Notes: generated by a model from the letters alone, not told the origin. A stretch of DNA of 13,235 nt from an uncultured Clostridium sp. (GCA_934746785.1 CAKVFO010000092.1:1-13235), one strand, 5' to 3'; shown: positions 5,472 through 13,187, counted from the first letter of the stretch. Numbers and translations are program-made.

Positions 5472-6833
5472 TTATCTATCACTAATATTAATATACTTTT
5501 GTCTTTCTTGCACATTCATATATGCTGGACGCATTATCTTATCAGCATTTATTAATTCTTCAACTCTATGTGCACACCATCCTGAAATTCTTGCTATGGC
5601 AAATATAGGTGTATACAACTGTAATGGAAGGTCTAACATACTATAAACAAATCCACTATAAAAATCTATATTTGCACTTACACCCTTGTATGTCTGTCTT
5701 TCTTCCGCTATTACTTCTGGTGCTAAACGTTCTACCAAAGAATATAATCCATATTCTTTAGTAAGTCCTTTTTCTTCTGATAGATTCTTTACAAACTTTT
5801 TAAATATATTAGCTCTTGGGTCTGATATTGAATATACAGCATGGCCCATCCCATAAATTAATCCTGATTTATCAAATACTTCTTTGTGTAATATAGCTCT
5901 CAAATATCTTTTAACTTCTTCTTCATCTTCCCAATCACTAATATTCTTCTTCATATCTTCAAACATTTGCATTACTTTTTTATTAGCGCCGCCATGTTTT
6001 GGTCCCTTCAAAGATCCTAATGCAGCTGCTATTACTGAATAAGTATCTGTTCCTGAAGAGGAAACTACATGAGTAGTGAATGTAGAATTATTTCCGCCAC
6101 CATGTTCAGCATGTAAAACTAATGCCAAATCTAGAATTCTTGCTTCTAGTTCAGTATATTTGCTATCTGGTCTAAGCATATATAAAATATTTTCTGCTGT
6201 TGAAAGCTCTGGCTGTGGGGTATGAATTATCAAACTATTTTCATTATAATAATGATCATATGCTTGATATCCATATACAGATAACAATGGGAATAAAGCT
6301 ATTAACTGAAGACTTTGTCTTATTACATTTTCTATACTCGTATCATCTGCATAATCATCATAAGAATATAAAGTAAGCACACTTCTTGCAAGAGTATTCA
6401 TCATATCAAAGCTTGGTGCTTTCATTATGATATCTCTTACAAAAGATGTTGGCAGACTTCTATATGTTGATAATATTTTGTTGAATTCTTCTAGCTCCTC
6501 TTTATTTGGCAGCTCACCCAACAATAATAAATATGTTGCTTCTTCAAATCCGAATCTTTTTTCTTTTATAAATCCTTGAACTAAGTCTTCTATATCTATT
6601 CCTCTATAATAAAGCTTTCCATCACAAGGAATTTCTTTATCTCCTACAACCTTTTTAGACTGTATTTCAGATATTTCTGTCAATCCAGTTAAAACACCTT
6701 TTCCATTTATGTCCCTTAATCCTCGATTAACTTCATACTTTTTGTAGAGATAAGGTTCTATAGAACTATTTTTTTCACAAATCTTTTTCAAGTTAATTAT
6801 CTCTGGCGTTATTTCCGAAAAACTATTTTGCAT
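5472..6833 (-). CDS. gltA: Citrate synthase (Si type, citrate/2-methylcitrate synthase family)
   Basis: Condenses oxaloacetate with acetyl-CoA to citrate; in an anaerobe this mainly feeds 2-oxoglutarate and glutamate synthesis. The 453 residues show the active-site blocks: H244 in HAEHGGGNNSTF, H280 in KGPKHGGAN, H331 in GMGHAVYSISDPRA, and D390 in ANIDFYSG. These correspond to pig H238, H274, H320 and D375. YYRGIDIEDL (75-84) is a typical N-terminal block. About 40 extra residues precede it, as in other clostridial members. This is the Si-type fold, unrelated to the Re-citrate synthase used by several clostridia. The ATG is preceded by AAAGGATAGGAA. No aconitase or isocitrate dehydrogenase gene adjoins, so it is a single-gene unit ending at the 5437-5468 hairpin. 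A 2-methylcitrate synthase role is possible but lacks supporting context. Confidence 0.9.
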   Translation of the reverse strand: MQNSFSEITPEIINLKKICEKNSSIEPYLYKKYEVNRGLRDINGKGVLTGLTEISEIQSKKVVGDKEIPCDGKLYYRGIDIEDLVQGFIKEKRFGFEEATYLLLLGELPNKEELEEFNKILSTYRSLPTSFVRDIIMKAPSFDMMNTLARSVLTLYSYDDYADDTSIENVIRQSLQLIALFPLLSVYGYQAYDHYYNENSLIIHTPQPELSTAENILYMLRPDSKYTELEARILDLALVLHAEHGGGNNSTFTTHVVSSSGTDTYSVIAAALGSLKGPKHGGANKKVMQMFEDMKKNISDWEDEEEVKRYLRAILHKEVFDKSGLIYGMGHAVYSISDPRANIFKKFVKNLSEEKGLTKEYGLYSLVERLAPEVIAEERQTYKGVSANIDFYSGFVYSMLDLPLQLYTPIFAIARISGWCAHRVEELINADKIMRPAYMNVQERQKYINISDR

Positions 6834-6871
6834 AAATTCCTATCCTTTCTTTATTTTATTTTTTTAGGTAT

Positions 6872-6901
6872 ATAATCAATATTTTAACATTTAACTAGCA
6901 A
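6872..6901 (-). promoter_or_regulatory. Weak candidate promoter for citrate synthase
   Basis: On the minus strand TTGCTA (6896-6901) and GATTAT (6872-6877) are 18 bases apart, each matching four of six consensus bases. They lie about 40 bases upstream of the start codon. The -35 abuts the hairpin that follows the NERD gene. Support is only moderate. Confidence 0.35.
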
Positions 6902-6929
6902 AAGGACTACTATTTTTTTGTAATCCTTT
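6901..6929 (-). terminator. Hairpin after the NERD-protein gene
   Basis: AAAGGACTAC (6901-6910) pairs with GTAATCCTTT (6920-6929), 10 bp with one mismatched or wobble pair and a 9-base T-rich loop. It begins one base after the minus-strand stop codon. The following T run is short (four, shared with the stem), so termination may be inefficient and some read-through into citrate synthase is possible. Confidence 0.45.
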
Positions 6930-6930
6930 A

Positions 6931-7563
6931 TTAAAAGTATTCTTTTTTTATCATGTTAACATGTTTTTTTCTCATTCTTTTGCTATTTATATTATTATTA
7001 TTTAATATAGTTGATATATTCATAATTTGTTCACTTTCTATAAAAATATCACTCTTAAATCCCTTTATGTATCGTCTTATTTTATTGCCATAAATAACAT
7101 TTCCATTACTTTTTACATTGTTTATATTGCATTTTCCACAAAATACAACTATAGAATATATTGGTATATCATCATACGTTTTTAATAATGATTTTACTGC
7201 ATTAACATGTGTTTTATTCTGCAATATTGGACTGTAAAATGTTCTCTTCCTTCCTTTTAACTTCTGTATCCAGTACTTAGAATATGTATCTCCATAAATT
7301 TTCCCAGAATAATTTTTTGTTTCTATCACAAAAATCCCTTTATGGCTTAAAACAATATGATCTATTTGAGACGCTCTATCTCTATATTTTATAAGTAAAT
7401 CATTTAATACAATATATTCTTTAGGCATTTTTTTAAGAAGATTTTTAATGATTTTCTCTCCTTCGATTCCTTTTTTAACTGCTTTAGTATCCTTACTACT
7501 CTTGGTAATAAAGCAGCTTAAAATAAAAATTAAAATTATTAGTATTACTTTGTAAATATCCAT
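6931..7563 (-). CDS. Membrane-anchored NERD (nuclease-related) domain protein
   Basis: 210 residues from ATG 7563 (MDIYKVILIILIFILSCF). The first 20 residues form one hydrophobic helix, so the protein is probably tethered to the membrane. A NERD domain follows: GIEGEKIIKNLL (about 32-43), DLLIKYRDRASQIDHIVLSHKG (55-76) and IFVIETKNYSGKIYG (77-91). D68, E81 and K83 match the acidic and lysine positions of the PD-(D/E)XK-like fold, so metal-dependent nuclease activity is possible but unproven for the family. The C-terminal third is basic (SKRMRKKH). The start is set by GAGGTGA at 7569-7575; an in-frame GTG at 7572 lies within that site and is rejected. It is divergent from the secreted-protein gene at 7686. 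The domain call is confident; the biological role is not known. Confidence 0.83.
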   Translation of the reverse strand: MDIYKVILIILIFILSCFITKSSKDTKAVKKGIEGEKIIKNLLKKMPKEYIVLNDLLIKYRDRASQIDHIVLSHKGIFVIETKNYSGKIYGDTYSKYWIQKLKGRKRTFYSPILQNKTHVNAVKSLLKTYDDIPIYSIVVFCGKCNINNVKSNGNVIYGNKIRRYIKGFKSDIFIESEQIMNISTILNNNNINSKRMRKKHVNMIKKEYF

Positions 7564-7568
7564 AATTC

Positions 7569-7575
7569 TCACCTC
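7569..7575 (-). promoter_or_regulatory. Ribosome binding site fixing the NERD-protein start
   Basis: Minus-strand GAGGTGA with a 5-base spacer to ATG 7563. The upstream in-frame GTG (7572) falls inside it. Confidence 0.7.
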
Positions 7576-7619
7576 TTTTAATTTCTCTGATATAAACCTT
7601 ATTACATTTTGTTTTATAT

Positions 7620-7648
7620 TTGACTTAATTTATATAAAATTTTACAAT
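7620..7648 (+). promoter_or_regulatory. Strong sigma-A-type promoter of the secreted-protein gene
   Basis: TTGACT at 7620-7625 and TACAAT at 7643-7648, each one base from consensus, are separated by the ideal 17 bases. Transcription would start near 7655, giving a leader of about 30 bases that carries the ribosome binding site. Confidence 0.75.
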
Positions 7649-7667
7649 ATACTTAAAAAATACTTTT

Positions 7668-7675
7668 AAGGGGGG
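7668..7675 (+). promoter_or_regulatory. Ribosome binding site supporting a TTG start
   Basis: AAGGGGGG lies 10 bases before TTG 7686. No ATG or GTG is available in frame near it, and the hydrophobic leader begins exactly there, so TTG is accepted as the start. Confidence 0.6.
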
Positions 7676-7685
7676 TATATTAACA

Positions 7686-8321
7686 TTGAATAAGAAAGTA
7701 TTAGCAGGTATTATTGCTGCTTTAATAGTTGTAGGTGCAGGCGTTTATGCTATAAATAGCAATAATAATACTTCATCCGAAGTTGCTAAAACATCAAATG
7801 ATACAGAAGAAAAGAACAACAATGATGCTAATTCTGATTATAATTCAGAAAACACTCAAACTCCTAATACTAGTATAGAAAACGGTACCACTTCTAATAA
7901 TACCGTCTCTAATGATGAAACTGCAACAACTCTTGAAGAGCTTGATGCAGCCGCAAATGCTGAAATTGCTTCTAATAATGATGCAGCAATAAAAAAATTA
8001 GTTGATTATTACTTAGGCATAGATAATACATTTATGAAAAACACTACCAAAGTAACTTTAACAACCAATAGCGATAACACTATTACTATTTCAAAAACAA
8101 CTGAAGATAGTAATGTATATTATACTGGTAAAGATGAGCTTTCTGAAAATGTATCTGATGCTCTGATCATTACTATTGAAAGTTATAATGAAGCCGAAAA
8201 AGTTTATACTTATTCTATCAAAAACTATTCTGATGTAAAATCAGGTAATACTACTAAAAATGTAGATAGCGGCTCTATTCCTGAAAAAGGTGCTGTAACT
8301 TCAAACTTAAAGAGTAAATAA
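7686..8321 (+). CDS. Secreted or membrane-anchored Asn/Thr/Ser-rich hypothetical protein
   Basis: 211 residues from a TTG start. MNKK is followed by a hydrophobic run at 5-22 (VLAGIIAALIVVGAGVYA). This is either a signal peptide with a plausible signal-peptidase-I site after A22 (V-Y-A) or an uncleaved anchor. There is no lipobox cysteine; the protein has no cysteine at all. Residues about 24-80 are a low-complexity linker rich in N, S, T, E and D. The rest, from TLEELDAAANAEIASNN onward, looks folded, with a helix then beta-rich T/S/V segments (TKVTLTTNSDNTITISKTT), but I know no matching domain. The promoter is strong and the gene stands alone. The stop codon lies inside the long hairpin at 8305-8352. 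A cell-surface role is inferred from the leader and linker only. Confidence 0.75.
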   Translation: MNKKVLAGIIAALIVVGAGVYAINSNNNTSSEVAKTSNDTEEKNNNDANSDYNSENTQTPNTSIENGTTSNNTVSNDETATTLEELDAAANAEIASNNDAAIKKLVDYYLGIDNTFMKNTTKVTLTTNSDNTITISKTTEDSNVYYTGKDELSENVSDALIITIESYNEAEKVYTYSIKNYSDVKSGNTTKNVDSGSIPEKGAVTSNLKSK

Positions 8322-8352
8322 AGAGTTAAAACTCTTTATTTACTCCTTAAGT
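8305..8352. terminator. Long hairpin spanning both convergent stop codons
   Basis: GAGTAAATAAAGAGT (8312-8326) pairs perfectly with ACTCTTTATTTACTC (8331-8345) around a TAAA loop. After one mismatch (8311/8346) pairing resumes for 6 bp (ACTTAA 8305-8310 with TTAAGT 8347-8352). The plus-strand TAA (8319-8321) and the minus-strand TAA (8347-8349) are both within the stem. A shorter core, AAAGAGT/ACTCTTT, then T-rich sequence, resembles an intrinsic terminator, so it probably ends transcription from both sides. Confidence 0.8.
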
Positions 8353-9351
8353 CAATGGTACATCATAAATGATGATATCTTTAGCATTTTTTCTATGTCC
8401 TTCACTTAAATTTCTAGATATAAATATAATTCCATCAAACACAAAACTTTCTTTATACTTCTTTAGATATATCTCTCCATTTATCTCAACTCTAATAGAA
8501 TAATCGTCTTTTACTCTATAATCTTTAATTTCAAAACTTTCTATGGACTTTTCTTCAAGTTTCAAATAAATTTCCTTACATCTATTTAAGTTTTTAATTT
8601 TAAAAATTCCATTATCATCAATTTCATCTTTAACTATATCTTCAATAAAATTCAAATTCACATCTTTGTCTTTGGAAATATTACCCTTAGAATCTATAGC
8701 TACATTTTTTACTCCTAACTTCTCCTTATCATAATATATAATTCCTCTTAACTTACAACTTTGAGAACACAAACCATTATATAAAACAACATCAATAAAA
8801 AATTCTTTTCCTGAATAAATTGATTGTTCTGATAAATTAACATTACTTATCTTTTTTATTGTAGATGGAAATATCCTTATATCATCTGTTGTTTCAATCC
8901 CCTTTTCTTTAAAGTAATTAATCAAATATTTTTCTAATTCTTCATTTTCAGTTATTCCATGCACTTCACCACAAATAATTTTATCATAATTCCATTCTCC
9001 ATTTTTATAATTCAAATAAACTGTAGACTCTATATTCTCTAGGGATTCATTTCTATTAACTTTCATCTTAACTTTTACTATATCCTTCACATCTCTTTCT
9101 GTTTTTCTGTATATAACTTGAACATCTAATAAATTTTCTTCTGTAAATTCTAAATTATCTCCATTTAAATTTATAGTTTTTCCTATAAGTTTTTCTTTAA
9201 TTTCTTCGGAATTATCAACTTTTATACTTAACATAGTTATACATATAATAGATCCTATCAATATAATAAATATTACACAAAAAACTATAGCCATTACTTT
9301 TTTATCTTTATCTTTTTCAACAATAAATATATCAACAACTTTCTCTAACAT
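8347..9351 (-). CDS. Single-pass membrane protein of unknown function
   Basis: 334 residues. A short N-terminal segment rich in Lys and Asp (EKDKDKK, 12-18) precedes one membrane helix at about 19-43 (VMAIVFCVIFIILIGSIICI). The remaining 290 residues are predicted to lie outside the cell by the positive-inside rule. They are rich in K, E, I and alternating beta patterns, with two short similar-looking stretches (YLNYKNGEWNYDKIICGEVHG near 112-132 and YLKKYKESFVFDGIIFISRNL near the C terminus). C195 and C199 (CSQSC) are close enough for a disulfide or metal contact. I recognise no domain. The ATG is preceded by AAGGAG with a 6-base spacer. It converges on the secreted-protein gene and diverges from the ABC exporter operon. 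Coding status is secure. Confidence 0.75.
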   Translation of the reverse strand: MLEKVVDIFIVEKDKDKKVMAIVFCVIFIILIGSIICITMLSIKVDNSEEIKEKLIGKTINLNGDNLEFTEENLLDVQVIYRKTERDVKDIVKVKMKVNRNESLENIESTVYLNYKNGEWNYDKIICGEVHGITENEELEKYLINYFKEKGIETTDDIRIFPSTIKKISNVNLSEQSIYSGKEFFIDVVLYNGLCSQSCKLRGIIYYDKEKLGVKNVAIDSKGNISKDKDVNLNFIEDIVKDEIDDNGIFKIKNLNRCKEIYLKLEEKSIESFEIKDYRVKDDYSIRVEINGEIYLKKYKESFVFDGIIFISRNLSEGHRKNAKDIIIYDVPLT

Positions 9352-9382
9352 ATTTAACTCCTTAATTAATGACGATATATTT

Positions 9383-9411
9383 ATTGTAATATTATTTGTA
9401 CTTATTTTCCA
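9383..9411 (-). promoter_or_regulatory. Candidate promoter of the membrane-protein gene
   Basis: On the minus strand TGGAAA (9406-9411, four of six) and TACAAT (9383-9388, five of six) are 17 bases apart. Transcription would start near 9376, about 25 bases before the ATG at 9351. Confidence 0.45.
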
Positions 9412-9454
9412 TATAATTCCATATTATTTTTTTACTTAAATCCATTATTATATA

Positions 9455-9463
9455 TGTTATAAT
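9455..9463 (+). promoter_or_regulatory. Extended -10 promoter of the ABC exporter operon
   Basis: TGTTATAAT is an extended -10 (TGn plus a perfect TATAAT at 9458-9463). The -35 at 17 bases, CTTAAA, is poor, as is common with extended -10 promoters. Transcription would begin near 9470, about 30 bases before the ATG at 9502. Confidence 0.6.
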
Positions 9464-9501
9464 AGTTTAAAAATAAAATATAACACAAAGGATCTGAAAA
9501 A

Positions 9502-11235
9502 ATGTTCAAACTTACGCATTATTTAAAAGACTTTAAAAAAGAAGTGATTATTGGTCCTATATTCAAACTATTAGAAGCAATTTTTGAACTAATAGTTCCT
9601 TTAGTCATGGTTAAAATTATTGATGTAGGAGTTGGTACTTCTAACCCATCTTATATTATTAAAATGGGAGGTGTTCTTATCTTACTAGGTATTACTGGAT
9701 TAATATTTGCATTAATATGTCAATACTATGCTTCTAAAGCTTCTCAAGGAGTTGGAACAAAAATTAGAAATGATTTATTTAAACATATTAATTCTTTATC
9801 TCATACTGAAATAGATGAAATAGGAACCCCTACATTAATAACTCGTATAACAAATGATGTTAACATCATTCAAAATGCTGTAGCTATGTTAATAAGACTC
9901 GCAGTTAGAGCACCATTTTTAATTATAGGTTCTACTATATTAGCAATGACTATTGATTTACACTTATCAATTATATTTTTAATTGCTACACCTATTATTG
10001 CTATTGTAATTTACTTAGTTATGAATAAATCTGTTCCTTTCTATACTACAATTCAAAAGAAACTAGATAATATTTCTTTAATAACAAGTGAAAATCTTGA
10101 AGGTGTTAGGGTTGTTAGAGCCTTTTCTAATGAAGAAAGTGAAAAAAATAGATTTTTAGATGCAAGTGAAGATTTATCTAAATTATCTATAAATGTTGGA
10201 AAAATATCTGCTTTATTAAATCCTGCCACATCAATTATTGCTAACTTATCAATCATTGCAATACTTTGGTTTGGCGGCAAAAGAATAGATTTAGGAACCT
10301 TAACACAAGGTAAAATTATTGCTTTAGTAAACTACATGACATCTATTTTACTTGCCCTAATTGTATTGGCTAATTTAATAGTATTATTCACAAAAGCTTT
10401 TGCTTCTATAAAAAGAGTTAAAGAAATATTTGAAATCAAGCCTTCTATAGTTGAAAATGATGTTAATGATACTAAAATATTAGGCCATCATCCTAAAATT
10501 GAATTTAAAGATGTATCTTTTAATTATAAAAATAGTAGTGAAAATTCTCTATCTAACTTAAAAGTATCTATTAATGCTGGAGAAACAATTGGAATCATTG
10601 GAGGTACTGGTTCAGGTAAAACTTCTTTTATAAATTTAATACCTCGTTTCTATGATTCTAATAAAGGCAGTGTTTTAGTTGATGGTATTGATGTAAGAAA
10701 CTACTCACTTAATAGTTTAAGAAAGAAAATAGGTATAGTTCCTCAAAAAGCTGTTCTATTTTCAGGCACTATAAAAGAAAATCTTTTATGGGGAAATGAA
10801 AATGCTTCTTTAGAAGATATAAATGAAGCTTTAAATATTGCTCAAGCTTCTGAGTTTGTAAATAAGCTTCCTGAAAAATGTGATACCCTCTTGCTAGAAG
10901 GTGGAAAAAACCTTTCTGGCGGTCAAAAACAAAGGTTAACAATTGCTAGAGCTCTTATATGTAATCCTGAAATACTAATTCTTGATGATAGCTGTAGTGC
11001 TCTTGACTTTGCAACAGATGCTGCTTTACGTAAGGCATTAAAAGAAAAAACCACTGATATGACAGTACTAATGGTATCTCAACGTGCTTCTACTGTTAAA
11101 GATGCTGATAAAATTATAGTACTAGATAATGGAGAAATTGTGGGAATTGGAACTCATGATTATTTATTAAATAATTGTGAAGTTTACAAAGAAATCTGCC
11201 TTTCTCAACTTACTGAAAAGGAGGCATCTGCATAA
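9502..11235 (+). CDS. Heterodimeric ABC exporter, degenerate-site subunit
   Basis: 577 residues: an N-terminal exporter membrane domain of six helices (to about residue 320) fused to an ATPase domain. Walker A GGTGSGKT is at 367-374 and the signature LSGGQ (471-475) is canonical. The Walker B end reads ILDDS, so the catalytic glutamate is replaced by D496. The switch histidine is replaced by Q527 (VSQRAS). These two changes mark the degenerate-site half of asymmetric exporters such as TM287/288 and BmrCD. The partner is the next gene: the stop TAA and the next ATG share one base (11235), and AAGGAGG at 11218-11224 inside this gene serves the partner. The pair would export hydrophobic drugs or lipids across the cytoplasmic membrane. 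The substrate cannot be told from sequence. The start ATG follows AAAGGA by 9 bases. Confidence 0.92.
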   Translation: MFKLTHYLKDFKKEVIIGPIFKLLEAIFELIVPLVMVKIIDVGVGTSNPSYIIKMGGVLILLGITGLIFALICQYYASKASQGVGTKIRNDLFKHINSLSHTEIDEIGTPTLITRITNDVNIIQNAVAMLIRLAVRAPFLIIGSTILAMTIDLHLSIIFLIATPIIAIVIYLVMNKSVPFYTTIQKKLDNISLITSENLEGVRVVRAFSNEESEKNRFLDASEDLSKLSINVGKISALLNPATSIIANLSIIAILWFGGKRIDLGTLTQGKIIALVNYMTSILLALIVLANLIVLFTKAFASIKRVKEIFEIKPSIVENDVNDTKILGHHPKIEFKDVSFNYKNSSENSLSNLKVSINAGETIGIIGGTGSGKTSFINLIPRFYDSNKGSVLVDGIDVRNYSLNSLRKKIGIVPQKAVLFSGTIKENLLWGNENASLEDINEALNIAQASEFVNKLPEKCDTLLLEGGKNLSGGQKQRLTIARALICNPEILILDDSCSALDFATDAALRKALKEKTTDMTVLMVSQRASTVKDADKIIVLDNGEIVGIGTHDYLLNNCEVYKEICLSQLTEKEASA

Positions 11236-12983
11236 TGAAAAAATCTGTTTTAAAAAGATTATTAAACTATTTAAAACCATATAAATTCTACTTATTTTTA
11301 GCATTCTTAAGTGCAATTTTAAGTGTATGCAGCAGTCTTTTAAATCCTATTTTAATAGGTAAAGCTGTTGATTTTATGATTTCTAAAGGCAATGTCGATT
11401 ATTCAAGATTGTTACATATTTCATTAATACTTTTATTCAGCATTGCTATAGGCTCCATATTCCAGCTTATAATGACTAGATGCACTAATAAAATTACTTA
11501 CAATACAGTAAAAGACCTTAGAATTGAAGCTTTTAACAAACTTAATACTGTTCCTTTAAAATATATTGATAGTAATCCTCATGGCGACATCATAAGCAGA
11601 GTTATTAATGATATTGATCAAATTTCTGATGGACTTTTACAAGGATTTTCTCAGTTATTCACAGGTATAATAACTATACTTGGAACAATATGTTTCATGC
11701 TTTCTATAAATGTTTATATTACTTTTGTTGTTATATTAGTTACTCCATTATCTTTATTAGTTGCTTCATCTATTGCTAAACATTCTCATGATATGTTTAA
11801 AAAGCAGTCTAAAATTCAAGGAGAGCTTACTGGATATATAGATGAGATGATTGGTAATCAAAAAATAGTTAAATCCTTTGCCTATGAGGATAGAGCTCAA
11901 AAACAATTTGAATCAATAAACAGTGATTTATATAAATTTGGGTTCAAGGCACAATTTTATTCTGCTCTAACAAATCCATGTACTCGATTTGTTAATGGAA
12001 TTGTTTATGCTGCTGTTGGTATTGTTGGAGCTTTATGTGCTTTAAAAGGTATTTTAACTGTAGGTCAGATTTCATCATTCTTATCATATGCTAACCAATA
12101 TACAAAGCCATTTAATGAAATTTCAGGTGTGTTTACTCAATTCCAAGCTGCTTTAGCCTCTGCTTCTAGAATATTTGAAGTACTTGACGCAGAAGACGAT
12201 AAAGCTGATAGTGATACTGCCATTGATTTAGAAAAATGTACAGGAAAGATTAATATAAGTAACGTTTCTTTCTCTTATAACCAGAACAAAAAACTTATTG
12301 AAAACTTTAATCTTTCAGCAAATCCTGGTGATAAAATTGCAATTGTAGGACCTACAGGCTGTGGTAAGACAACCTTAATTAATTTACTTATGAAGTTTTA
12401 TAATATTAACTCTGGTAAAATTGAAATAGATAATATTAATATAGATAATATTAAAAAGAGTAGTATAAGAAATCTATATGGAATGGTACTTCAGGATACA
12501 TGGCTTTATTCTGGAACTATAAAAGAAAATATTGCATATGGTAATAAAGATACTTCTTTTGAAGACATTGTTCAAGCTGCGAAATCAGCTCATGCTCATG
12601 ACTTTATCAAAAGACTTCCTAATGGTTATGATACGTTTATTTCAAGTGATGGAAGCAATCTTTCTCAAGGCCAGAAACAGCTTTTATGTATAGCAAGAGT
12701 AATGCTTACAAATCCTTCAATGCTTATACTTGATGAAGCTACAAGTAGCATAGATACACGTACGGAACTTTATATTCAAAAAGCTTTTAACAATATGATG
12801 AAAGGACGTACAAGCTTTATAGTTGCTCATAGGCTATCAACTATACGTGAAGCTGACATTATACTTGTTATGAAAGATGGTTCTATAATTGAACAAGGAA
12901 AACATAAAGAACTTATCAATAAAAAGGGTTTCTATTATAACCTCTATAATAGCCAATTTGCTAATGAAGAGCAAAGTAGCTGA
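11235..12983 (+). CDS. Heterodimeric ABC exporter, catalytic-site subunit
   Basis: 582 residues: six membrane helices followed by an ATPase domain. Walker A GPTGCGKTT lies at 372-380. Walker B ends LDEA with catalytic E501, and H532 (VAHRLST) is the normal switch histidine. The signature is LSQGQ (476-480) instead of LSGGQ. This complements the upstream subunit: one composite site has this Walker A/B, E501 and H532 with the partner's LSGGQ (active), and the other has the partner's D496 and Q527 with this LSQGQ (degenerate). That is the known layout of TM287/288-type exporters. Translation is coupled to the upstream gene through the TAATG overlap. The 3' end contributes the left arm of the terminator hairpin. 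Multidrug export is the usual family annotation, not demonstrated here. Confidence 0.92.
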   Translation: MKKSVLKRLLNYLKPYKFYLFLAFLSAILSVCSSLLNPILIGKAVDFMISKGNVDYSRLLHISLILLFSIAIGSIFQLIMTRCTNKITYNTVKDLRIEAFNKLNTVPLKYIDSNPHGDIISRVINDIDQISDGLLQGFSQLFTGIITILGTICFMLSINVYITFVVILVTPLSLLVASSIAKHSHDMFKKQSKIQGELTGYIDEMIGNQKIVKSFAYEDRAQKQFESINSDLYKFGFKAQFYSALTNPCTRFVNGIVYAAVGIVGALCALKGILTVGQISSFLSYANQYTKPFNEISGVFTQFQAALASASRIFEVLDAEDDKADSDTAIDLEKCTGKINISNVSFSYNQNKKLIENFNLSANPGDKIAIVGPTGCGKTTLINLLMKFYNINSGKIEIDNINIDNIKKSSIRNLYGMVLQDTWLYSGTIKENIAYGNKDTSFEDIVQAAKSAHAHDFIKRLPNGYDTFISSDGSNLSQGQKQLLCIARVMLTNPSMLILDEATSSIDTRTELYIQKAFNNMMKGRTSFIVAHRLSTIREADIILVMKDGSIIEQGKHKELINKKGFYYNLYNSQFANEEQSS

Positions 12984-13015
12984 TTCCACATTTTCTAAGT
13001 ACAGGAAGCTACTTT
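12973..13015 (+). terminator. Terminator of the ABC exporter operon, with the stop codon bulged
   Basis: AAAGTAGC (12973-12980) pairs with GCTACTTT (13008-13015). The TGA stop codon (12981-12983) would be a bulge, and TTCC (12984-12987) pairs with GGAA (13004-13007) above it, leaving a 16-base loop. The tail (T-rich end of the stem, then ATTAACG) is a weak U tract. Confidence 0.6.
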
Positions 13016-13056
13016 ATTAACGTCTCTCAAAAGACTATAAAAGAAAAATACTTTAT

Positions 13057-13085
13057 TATAAAAAAATGATGTATCAAAATCATTT
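13057..13085 (-). terminator. Intrinsic terminator of a minus-strand transcript
   Basis: Read on the minus strand, AAATGAT and ATCATTT (13079-13085 and 13064-13070) form a perfect 7-bp stem with an 8-base loop. The stem runs into seven consecutive T and then ATAATAAAG. No minus-strand ORF precedes it in the window, so it must end either a non-coding transcript or one that enters from beyond 13235. Confidence 0.7.
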
Positions 13086-13105
13086 ACCCTGAATATGTTC
13101 TAGGT

Positions 13106-13151
13106 ACAAAGTGGCTGACGTCACGCTTTTCAGCGCAGAACGCCACTTTGT
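13106..13151 (-). ncRNA. Candidate structured RNA element, GC-rich hairpin with GNRA tetraloop
   Basis: ACAAAGTGGC (13106-13115) pairs perfectly over 10 bp with GCCACTTTGT (13142-13151). Inside, an asymmetric internal loop (8 and 6 bases) is followed by CGCT/AGCG (13124-13127 with 13132-13135). On the minus strand the apical loop is GAAA, a GNRA tetraloop; on the plus strand it would be TTTC. This and the downstream minus-strand terminator indicate transcription on the minus strand. Bases 13111-13160 are 58% G+C (29 of 50) in an otherwise very AT-rich window. It matches no RNA class that I can name, and no ORF covers it. A repeat-element hairpin or the 3' UTR of a gene beyond the edge are alternatives. 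Confidence 0.45.
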
Positions 13152-13187
13152 CGCCATGCAAAAGGTTCTAAAAGCAAAATTGGAGGA

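Noticed and set aside
13106..13151. GC-rich hairpin read as an integron attC site or group II intron domain V
   Set aside because: It lacks the attC core sites (RYYYAAC/GTTRRRY) and the domain V catalytic triad, length and bulge. No integrase or intron-encoded protein is near.
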